Assembly: GCA_044358015.1 (NCBI GenBank)
Contig: JBIKOO010000092.1
Coordinates: 1 to 5,568, forward strand
From: Casp-actino8 sp044358015
Lineage (GTDB): Bacteria; Actinomycetota; Acidimicrobiia; Acidimicrobiales; Ilumatobacteraceae
Direction of reading: 5' to 3'
Length of the DNA: 5,568 nt
Below are positions 1 to 4,689 of this stretch, piece after piece. Position 1 is the stretch's first letter; each line of letters opens with the position of its first letter. Both the position numbers and the translations under genes were made by a program. The notes under the pieces are model-generated. The model made no database searches. It was not told where the DNA came from and saw nothing but the letters and a program-made list of their open reading frames with translations.

Positions 1-681
1 GAAGGTCGATTTGATCGGAGCGTTGTTCCGATCTTGAATCCTGATGGCACTGTTGCCCTTGCCAAAGACGAGCATCTTCGCCCCGACACCACCATGGAGT
101 CGCTCGCAGGATTGTCAGCGTCGTTCGCTCGCTTAGGTGCGCATCAGTTCAAAGAGTTCGACCGCACGTTTGACGAAATGTGCAAGCAGGTGTACCCCGA
201 AATCAACGGCGTTGATCACGTTCACCACGCTGGCAACTCATCGGGCGTTGTTGACGGCGCTGGTGTCATCATGATTGCCAGCCCCGAATACGCCAAGGCT
301 CACGGCCTCAAGCCCCGCGCCCGCATTGTGATGTCGTCAGTTGCTGGTGCCGAACCCGTCATCATGCTCACTGCCCCAGCGCCTGCTTCAAAGAAGTGTC
401 TCGATCGAGCCGGCATGACGACCAAGGACATCGACCTTTGGGAAATCAACGAAGCTTTCGCGGCAATTCCGTTACGTGCAATGCGTGAACTCGGAATCAC
501 CAACGAGAATGTCAACGTCAACGGTGGAGCAATCGCCCTTGGTCACCCCATTGGCGGTAGCGGACCGATGCTTATGCAGACCGCACTCGACGAACTCGAG
601 CGTCAAGACAAGCAGACGGCTCTCATCACAATGTGCACCGGTGGCGGCATGGGTACCGCAACCATTATCGAACGTATGTGA
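1..681 (+). CDS. Thiolase (acetyl-CoA acyltransferase), C-terminal part, 5' end outside window
   Basis: The frame is open from base 1 and ends at TGA 679-681, giving 226 residues of a protein that is normally about 390-400 long. The N-terminal domain with the nucleophilic Cys is missing, so TTG at 34 is internal. Visible thiolase marks (residue 1 = codon 1-3): GRFDR at 2-6, HHAGNSSGVVDGA at about 75-87, NEAFA at 150-154, GHP with catalytic His182, and CTGGGMG with the second catalytic Cys212. All C-terminal catalytic residues are intact. The stretch ending in YPEI...HVHHAGNSSG is, from memory, typical of one acyl-CoA thiolase subgroup. By family, the enzyme cleaves 3-oxoacyl-CoA with CoA, the last step of beta-oxidation, in the cytosol; a biosynthetic acetoacetyl-CoA role cannot be excluded. 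It converges with the acyl-CoA dehydrogenase gene, 16 bp away. The family is certain; the substrate is not. Confidence 0.95.
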   Translation, partial: EGRFDRSVVPILNPDGTVALAKDEHLRPDTTMESLAGLSASFARLGAHQFKEFDRTFDEMCKQVYPEINGVDHVHHAGNSSGVVDGAGVIMIASPEYAKAHGLKPRARIVMSSVAGAEPVIMLTAPAPASKKCLDRAGMTTKDIDLWEINEAFAAIPLRAMRELGITNENVNVNGGAIALGHPIGGSGPMLMQTALDELERQDKQTALITMCTGGGMGTATIIERM

Positions 682-685
682 TTGT

Positions 686-714
686 GGTTGCCGCGAGCTA
701 CTCTCGCGGCAACC
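686..714. terminator. Perfect 12-bp hairpin between convergent genes, probable bidirectional terminator
   Basis: Arms 686-697 (GGTTGCCGCGAG) and 703-714 are exact reverse complements with a 5-base loop, CTACT (698-702); 9 of the 12 pairs are G-C. The hairpin begins five bases after the thiolase stop. The acyl-CoA dehydrogenase stop codon lies in its loop, and the 703-714 arm encodes that protein's last residues. Neither side carries a T-run (CAAGAACTCG on plus, CAATCACATA on minus), so it is not a classical U-tract terminator. Hairpins lacking a U-tract are often proposed as terminators in actinobacteria. It could also act as a 3'-end stabiliser. Confidence 0.6.
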
Positions 715-1867
715 CAAGAACTCGTTCGCCAACAATGTTGCGCTGAATTTCAGTTGATCCTGCGTAAATCGTGTGCGCGCGACTAAATAAGAACGTGTGT
801 TGAAAGTCGTGCTCAAGTGAGCCTTCGTCGTGCATCACCAAAGCATCGGCACCCAACAAATCGGCTTCAAGTTCACCGAGGCGTTGATGCCACTTTGACC
901 AGAACAACTTGCCAATTGATCCTTCAGGGCCAGGCTGACCGCCCTTGATGAATCGGGTGACATTACGCAAACCTGACCAGCGCATGATTTCGAGTTCACC
1001 GTAGGCGCGCGCCAAACGTTGACGAATTTCGGGGTCGCCGGCGACTCCCTTTAGCTGAGCCAGGTCACGCACATTGGCAAACTCTTTCGCGAATCGCAAT
1101 TGCTGCGCCATGAATGCGGTTCCACGTTCAAAGCCCAAAGTTCCCATTGCGGTCTTCCAACCATTACCCCGTCCGCCAACCACCATGTCGGCAGAAGTTA
1201 TGGCACCATCAAAGAACACTTCGCAAAAATGATCGTTACCCGACAAATCTTTCAGCGGTCGCACTTCGACACCTGGTTGATCAATGGGTACCAGCAAATA
1301 CGACAAAGCCTTGTGGGCTTTCTCTTCAAGTTCGGTCCGACACAACACAAAAATCCATTGCGCGAATTGAGCTTGACTCGTCCAAACTTTTTGACCATCG
1401 ATTCGCCAAGTATCACCATCAAGAACTGCGGTGGTGCGTACACCAGCGAGATCTGAGCCCGCTCCGGGTTCACTGAATCCCTGACACCAATACTCTTCGC
1501 CTTTCAAGATCGGTGGCAAAAAGCGTTGTTGTTGTTCGGGCGAACCAAAAGTAATCAGAGTTGGCCCAAGTAGTCCCTCACCGAAAAACCCGGCGCGTTG
1601 CGGACCGTTTGCCAAGGTGTATTCCTGAGCGAAAACCAATTCTTCTGAGACTGATACCTCGCGACCACCAAAAGACTTGGGCCAAGTGAGCCCCAACCAG
1701 CCGGCGCGTCCGAGTTCTTGTTCCCAAGCCACCCGCACATGCCAGTCGTGAGCACCCATTTCTGCTGAAGTACCAAGTTTGCGGTAGTCACCCACCAGCT
1801 TCTCGTTGAGCCACGCGCGTACTTCGTGGCGAAAGCTCATGGCTTGAGCTGACTCAGAAAAATCCAT
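698..1867 (-). CDS. Acyl-CoA dehydrogenase (FadE-type)
   Basis: A 389-residue flavoprotein of normal family length. It should oxidise an acyl-CoA to the 2-enoyl-CoA using FAD, passing electrons to an electron-transfer flavoprotein. Marks: N-terminal helical domain with FRHEVRAWL at 12-20; CQGFSEPGAGSDLA at 128-141, the acyl-CoA/flavin-binding signature; DGQKVWTS at 157-164; and IYAGSTEIQRNIVGERVLGLPR at the C-terminus (367-388). Where medium-chain dehydrogenases have the catalytic Glu (YEG), this protein has Ala369. Glu247 in GFERG instead aligns with the base used by isovaleryl- and long-chain acyl-CoA dehydrogenases. The ATG at 1867 is preferred because MDFSESAQAMSFRHEVRAWL matches the usual N-terminus. 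No Shine-Dalgarno lies at proper distance; GAGAGG (1892-1897) is 24 bases upstream. The gene diverges from the SDR at 1932. No partner subunit gene is adjacent. Confidence 0.95.
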   Translation of the reverse strand: MDFSESAQAMSFRHEVRAWLNEKLVGDYRKLGTSAEMGAHDWHVRVAWEQELGRAGWLGLTWPKSFGGREVSVSEELVFAQEYTLANGPQRAGFFGEGLLGPTLITFGSPEQQQRFLPPILKGEEYWCQGFSEPGAGSDLAGVRTTAVLDGDTWRIDGQKVWTSQAQFAQWIFVLCRTELEEKAHKALSYLLVPIDQPGVEVRPLKDLSGNDHFCEVFFDGAITSADMVVGGRGNGWKTAMGTLGFERGTAFMAQQLRFAKEFANVRDLAQLKGVAGDPEIRQRLARAYGELEIMRWSGLRNVTRFIKGGQPGPEGSIGKLFWSKWHQRLGELEADLLGADALVMHDEGSLEHDFQHTFLFSRAHTIYAGSTEIQRNIVGERVLGLPRE

Positions 1868-1931
1868 TCGTACAGTTTCGCCCGATTCGCACCTCTCGGC
1901 GTAATCGGCGCCTCCGACCTAAGGTCTTTTT
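1868..1931. promoter_or_regulatory. Divergent intergenic region between acyl-CoA dehydrogenase and SDR genes
   Basis: This 64-bp region must hold the start signals of both divergent genes. On plus it carries a leaderless-type -10 (annotated separately). On minus, the hexamer 7-12 bases before the dehydrogenase ATG is GAAACT (1879-1874), only a weak match to TANNNT. Other structure: TCGGCG occurs twice (1896-1901 and 1905-1910, 9-bp period), and GACCT-A-AGGTC is a small dyad at 1916-1926 lying over the plus-strand -10. These could be a regulator site, but all are short enough to arise by chance. Confidence 0.45.
1920..1931 (+). promoter_or_regulatory. Candidate leaderless -10 (TAAGGT) for the SDR at 1932
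   Basis: TAAGGT at 1920-1925 matches the actinobacterial TANNNT -10. It is followed by six bases and then ATG at 1932, so transcription would begin at or next to the start codon. No TTGACA-like -35 is visible 16-18 bases upstream, which is common in this group. AAGG at 1921-1924 could instead be a weak Shine-Dalgarno with a 7-base spacer, so the two readings compete. The near-identical arrangement before the gene at 3202 favours the promoter reading. Confidence 0.5.
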
Positions 1932-2732
1932 ATGGTCACTCCTCCCCAACCCTCAGCAAACCCAGCACAGTTATTTGATCTCACGGGTCGCACGGCCCTC
2001 ATTACTGGTGGAAGTCGAGGCTTAGGCAGAGAAATGGCTTTGGCATTCGCTCACCAAGGTGCCGACATCATGATCGCGAGTCGATCCATTGAGTCTTGCG
2101 AAGAAACTGCCGCTGAAGTTCGACGCGAGACCGGACGCAACTGTGTGCCTTATGCGTGTCACATCGGACGTTGGGATGAACTTGAAGGCCTCGCTGATGC
2201 AGCTTGGAATGAATTTGGTGGTGTTGACATTTTGGTCAACAATGCCGGCAAGTCGCCGTTGTACGACAACATCACCAACGTCAACGAGCAGATGTGGGAC
2301 TCAGTCATTGGTTTGAATCTCAAGGGACCATTTCGACTGTCAGCTTTACTTGGCTCGCGGATGAGTGAGCGCGCCAAAGAAACTGGCCGCGCTGGTTCAA
2401 TCATCAACATTTCGAGTATCGCCGCCATTCACCCGACCCCAGATGTGATTCCCTACACGGCCGCCAAGGCTGGACTGAACGCAATGACGATCGGCTTTGC
2501 GCAAACCTTCGGACCTCATGTTCGCGTCAATTGCATCATGCCGGGTTCATTTCGCACCGATATCAGCAAGGCCTGGAACTGGGACATGGTTGACCAAATG
2601 ATGAAGCGCGTTGCGCTCAAACGCGTCGGCGAACCCCACGAAATTGTTGGCGCTGCCTTATTCTTGGCTAGCGATGCGAGCACCTACACCACCGGAGCGG
2701 TTTTCACTGTTGACGGCGGCGTTCCAACCTGA
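1932..2732 (+). CDS. Short-chain dehydrogenase/reductase (classical SDR, NADP-type)
   Basis: A 266-residue classical SDR. Rossmann motif TGGSRGLG at 25-32; NNAG at 103-106; catalytic tetrad Asn129 (GLNLKG), Ser162 (NISS), Tyr175 and Lys179 (YTAAK); MPGSFRTD at 203-210; and a C-terminal VDGG at 260-263. All catalytic residues are present. After the second strand the sequence is ASR (Arg51) rather than an acidic residue, which together with Arg29 suggests preference for NADP(H). The first 15 residues are a Pro-rich extension before the fold. By family it interconverts an alcohol and a ketone; the substrate could be a 3-oxoacyl thioester, a steroid or a sugar acid, and the sequence does not decide. 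It is probably co-transcribed with the NTF2-like gene 31 bp downstream. Confidence 0.93.
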   Translation: MVTPPQPSANPAQLFDLTGRTALITGGSRGLGREMALAFAHQGADIMIASRSIESCEETAAEVRRETGRNCVPYACHIGRWDELEGLADAAWNEFGGVDILVNNAGKSPLYDNITNVNEQMWDSVIGLNLKGPFRLSALLGSRMSERAKETGRAGSIINISSIAAIHPTPDVIPYTAAKAGLNAMTIGFAQTFGPHVRVNCIMPGSFRTDISKAWNWDMVDQMMKRVALKRVGEPHEIVGAALFLASDASTYTTGAVFTVDGGVPT

Positions 2733-2749
2733 TCTCAACATCCGTTCTT

Positions 2750-2756
2750 GAAAGGA
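2750..2756 (+). promoter_or_regulatory. Shine-Dalgarno of the NTF2-like gene
   Basis: GAAAGGA, seven bases before ATG 2764, is the best ribosome binding site in the window. It fixes this start and marks the gene as an internal cistron, unlike the two SDR genes. Confidence 0.75.
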
Positions 2757-2763
2757 CACCAAC

Positions 2764-3147
2764 ATGGCTTTAAGCGATGAACAAAAACTCGAACATCACC
2801 GCAAGTTTGCGGCTGCCACAAATGCAGGACAACCCGACATCACCATGTCGATGTGCGTTGAAGGTGCTTTGGTATGGCACAACTTTGATGACAAAAGCGT
2901 GCCGTACGCAAGCACCGGCAAAACCTTGACGCGGATGCACGCAATCATCCCGAACCTTCGTTGGGAGACTCGAGCAGTAGCAGCCACCAGCACTGGCTGG
3001 ATGTGGCAGGCCGCAATTCGCGGTACCGCTCCTGGCGGAGAAATTTGTGCTCATTCGGTCATGATCGTCACGTTGAACGATGAGGGTCTCATCACTCAAC
3101 TCGATGAATACATCGACCCATCGCAGTTGTCGGCATTACGAGGCTGA
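2764..3147 (+). CDS. NTF2-like (SnoaL/ketosteroid-isomerase fold) small protein
   Basis: A 127-residue cytosolic protein with no signal peptide or membrane segment. The size and pattern fit the NTF2-like alpha+beta cone fold: an N-terminal helix (DEQKLEHHRKFAAATNAG, 5-22), a strand with VWHNFDD at 37-43, a central helix-like stretch (about 50-62), then strands with WMWQAAIRG (79-87), CAHSVMIVTL (95-104) and GLITQLDEYIDP (108-119). Pocket-facing polar candidates are His39, Asp42/43, His97, Asp114, Glu115 and Asp118. The fold includes isomerases, dehydratases, epoxide hydrolases and polyketide cyclases, as well as non-catalytic binders, so no reaction can be assigned. It follows the SDR by 31 bp with a strong Shine-Dalgarno and is likely in the same operon, suggesting the two act on the same compound. 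The family call is from sequence pattern only. Confidence 0.75.
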   Translation: MALSDEQKLEHHRKFAAATNAGQPDITMSMCVEGALVWHNFDDKSVPYASTGKTLTRMHAIIPNLRWETRAVAATSTGWMWQAAIRGTAPGGEICAHSVMIVTLNDEGLITQLDEYIDPSQLSALRG

Positions 3148-3165
3148 ATTCTCGCTGATTCGACT

Positions 3166-3188
3166 GCGTTCAACACACGCTTGAACGC
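3166..3188. repeat. 8-bp inverted repeat upstream of the second SDR (operator or terminator candidate)
   Basis: GCGTTCAA (3166-3173) and TTGAACGC (3181-3188) are exact reverse complements separated by seven bases. The dyad starts 18 bases after the NTF2-like stop and ends one base before the TAAAGT hexamer at 3190, so it fills the -35/spacer region of that candidate promoter. It could be a repressor operator, or a hairpin at the end of the upstream transcript; there is no T-run after it. An 8-bp arm with a given spacer is expected about 0.085 times in a window this size, so chance is possible. Confidence 0.45.
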
Positions 3189-3189
3189 C

Positions 3190-3201
3190 TAAAGTCAAGA
3201 C
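3190..3201 (+). promoter_or_regulatory. Candidate leaderless -10 (TAAAGT) for the HSD17B4-like SDR
   Basis: TAAAGT at 3190-3195 fits TANNNT, and six bases (CAAGAC) separate it from ATG 3202, the spacing expected when transcription starts on the A of ATG. No Shine-Dalgarno is visible. TTCAAC at 3169-3174 is a poor -35 with a 15-base spacer. The block CCTAARGTC is shared with the start of the SDR at 1932. Confidence 0.55.
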
Positions 3202-4098
3202 ATGTCGAATCACAAAATGGTTGAAGGTCGGGTCTGCATTGTCACTGGTGCCGGACGTGGAATTGGTCGCGAATACGCCCTCATGCTGGGTGCACATGGC
3301 GGCCTCGTCGTGGTTAACGACCTCGGTGCATCGCGTGACGGAAGTGGTGGCGACTCTGGTCCCGCCCAAGACGTAGCGAACGAAATCAAGGCCGCTGGCG
3401 GACAAGCCGTCGCCAACACCGACGACATCAGTTCGTATGCCGGAGCGAAGAGCATCGTTGATCAAGCAATTGACACTTTCGGTGGTCTTGACGTCGTCGT
3501 CAACAATGCCGGAATTCTGCGTGACCGCATGTTGTTCTCGATGGCCGAAGAAGAATGGGATTCGGTTATCAAGGTTCACCTCAAGGGAACGTTCGGCACG
3601 AGCCGTTTTGCCGCCGAGTATTGGCGCAACCGTTCCAAAGATGGCAAGACCAATGATGCGCGCATCATCAACACATCATCGGTTGCTGGTTTGTACGCCA
3701 ACCCCGGCCAGGCCAACTACGGAGCCGCCAAGGCCGGCATTGCAGCATTCACACAGATCGCCGCACAAGAACTCAGTCGCTACGGAGTCACCGCGAACGC
3801 CATTGCTCCGGGAGCGCTCACGCGCTTGACCGAAGACCTCAACTTGCCCGATGAAATGTTGGCCAAATTTGATCCTCGTTGGGTGGCCCCCATCGTTACG
3901 TGGTTGGCCTCGCCATTGTCGAAAGACGTGACCGGTCAAGTGATTGAATCGAATGGCATGTTCTTGGCAATTGCCGAAAGCTGGCAGCGTGGACCCACGC
4001 TCACGACTCCCCCAGCCGAAGCCGAAGACGTTGATGCAGCAATTCGTCCATTGTTGGCCGCAGCCCGTCCGCGTACCACGATGGCCGACATCAACTAA
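3202..4098 (+). CDS. HSD17B4-like short-chain dehydrogenase (probable NAD-dependent 3-hydroxyacyl-CoA dehydrogenase)
   Basis: A 298-residue SDR of the group resembling the dehydrogenase domain of peroxisomal multifunctional enzyme type 2 (HSD17B4). Diagnostic features: TGAGRGIG at 15-22; VVVNDLGASRDGSGGDSGPA at about 36-55, the long loop typical of this group; Asp40 after the second strand, favouring NAD; NNAG at 101-104; Ser160; Tyr173 and Lys177 (QANYGAAK); and IAPGALTRLT at 201-210. The usual catalytic Asn position holds His126 (VHLKGTF), as in human HSD17B4. About 40 C-terminal residues extend past the normal SDR end, without the hydratase or SCP2 domains found in the fused eukaryotic enzyme. 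Expected role: oxidation of a 3-hydroxyacyl-CoA, possibly with a bulky or steroid-like side chain, as for related actinobacterial enzymes. The phosphatase gene starts 20 bp after its TAA stop. Confidence 0.9.
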   Translation: MSNHKMVEGRVCIVTGAGRGIGREYALMLGAHGGLVVVNDLGASRDGSGGDSGPAQDVANEIKAAGGQAVANTDDISSYAGAKSIVDQAIDTFGGLDVVVNNAGILRDRMLFSMAEEEWDSVIKVHLKGTFGTSRFAAEYWRNRSKDGKTNDARIINTSSVAGLYANPGQANYGAAKAGIAAFTQIAAQELSRYGVTANAIAPGALTRLTEDLNLPDEMLAKFDPRWVAPIVTWLASPLSKDVTGQVIESNGMFLAIAESWQRGPTLTTPPAEAEDVDAAIRPLLAAARPRTTMADIN

Positions 4099-4118
4099 TC
4101 AAGTTAAACGTCGTACTT

Positions 4119-4619
4119 GTGACATCACTTCTCGTTATCTGCACCGGCAACGCCGCGCGCTCGGTCATGGCCGGGGCGATCATTAATGATCGTCGGCCCG
4201 ATCTAGATGTTGTCACTGCAGGCACGCTCACTGTCGATGGCCAACCAATCAGTTTTCGAACCCGCGAAGCACTCAAACAAATAGGACTTCAAGCGCAAGG
4301 TCACCGCAGTAAACAAATTGAACAACATCATGTAGATGCGGCTGACCTCATCATTGCTTTAGCACCCGAGCATGTTGAATGGATTCGTCGCAACTTTCCA
4401 CACGTTGCACATCGCACATCAACTCTCAAACGTCTCACGCGTCATCTGGAACATGATGGTCCATTTGTTGAACGCGTAGGTGCGCTCAACTTGGCGGCAA
4501 TTGAACTTGAACCGTGGGAAGAAGTCGTTGATCCAGGCGGCGGCGAAGTTGAAGATTTCATCCAATGCGCCTTTGAAGTTGTCCAATTAATGGATGATGT
4601 CATGCCCCGCTTGGGCTGA
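4119..4619 (+). CDS. Low-molecular-weight protein-tyrosine phosphatase family protein
   Basis: A 166-residue protein with the family's P-loop at the N-terminus: VICTGNAARS, giving C-X5-R with nucleophile Cys8 and Arg14. TAGT at 33-36, GHRSKQI at 61-67 and the DP pair at 138-139 (VVDPGGG, probable general acid Asp138) follow in family order. Length is close to the usual 150-165. The only other Cys is Cys150, so the redox Cys pair of thioredoxin-linked arsenate reductases is absent and phosphatase activity is the better reading. Relative to the common CLGNICRS loop, the second Cys is Ala13. The GTG start at 4119 is chosen because the fold begins directly after it; no Shine-Dalgarno is visible, and TAAACGT at 4105-4111 is only a degenerate -10. 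It lies 20 bp after the SDR, so is probably co-transcribed. Its substrate and its link to lipid metabolism are unknown. Confidence 0.85.
   Translation: MTSLLVICTGNAARSVMAGAIINDRRPDLDVVTAGTLTVDGQPISFRTREALKQIGLQAQGHRSKQIEQHHVDAADLIIALAPEHVEWIRRNFPHVAHRTSTLKRLTRHLEHDGPFVERVGALNLAAIELEPWEEVVDPGGGEVEDFIQCAFEVVQLMDDVMPRLG
4177..4192. repeat. Perfect 16-bp palindrome inside the phosphatase gene
   Basis: CGATCATTAATGATCG reads the same on both strands with no spacer. It lies 58 bases after the GTG start and codes for residues 20-25 of the phosphatase. Roughly 0.085 such palindromes are expected by chance in a window of this length. It could be a protein binding site or simply coincidence. Confidence 0.5.
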
Positions 4620-4627
4620 GCATCTGG

Positions 4628-4670
4628 TTGGGCAAATAAACCACCGAAAACGGGGTGTTTTCGCGCCCAA
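4628..4670. terminator. Nested inverted repeats between convergent genes, probable terminator
   Basis: An outer stem TTGGGC (4628-4633) / GCCCAA (4665-4670) encloses an inner 7-bp stem CGAAAAC (4645-4651) / GTTTTCG (4657-4663) with a 5-base loop. Read on the minus strand, the inner hairpin is followed by GTGGTTTATTT, a T-rich stretch, so it best fits termination of the CoA-transferase transcript. Read on plus, an alternative weak CACC/GGTG stem (4642-4645 / 4654-4657) runs straight into TTTT. It starts 8 bases past the phosphatase stop and ends 19 bases before the CoA-transferase stop. Confidence 0.55.
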
Positions 4671-4689
4671 TGGATTATTCCTCGTCAAG

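Noticed and set aside
34..36. TTG at 34 as the thiolase start
   Set aside because: The frame is open upstream to base 1 and already encodes GRFDR, a conserved internal thiolase motif; the start lies outside the window.
1844..1876. TTGAGC...TACAGT as a sigma70-type promoter for the SDR at 1932
   Set aside because: The spacer is 21 bases, too long, and the leaderless hexamer at 1920 fits better.
1916..1926. GACCT-A-AGGTC as an operator or intrinsic terminator before TTTTT
   Set aside because: Five-base arms with a one-base loop cannot fold as a hairpin, and this size of dyad is expected by chance; it also coincides with the -10.
1868..1931. A KstR-type steroid regulator site (AAC-NN-GTT core) in the divergent promoter
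   Set aside because: I could not find the core motif; the steroid link remains only by enzyme family.
3136..3579. Open minus-strand frame of 147 codons opposite the HSD17B4-like SDR
   Set aside because: It is antisense to a clear SDR, has no recognisable motif, and its composition mirrors the codons of the real gene.
4119..4619. Thioredoxin-linked arsenate reductase (ArsC) reading
   Set aside because: Only Cys8 and Cys150 are present; the redox Cys pair near residues 80-90 is missing, and no arsenic genes are nearby.
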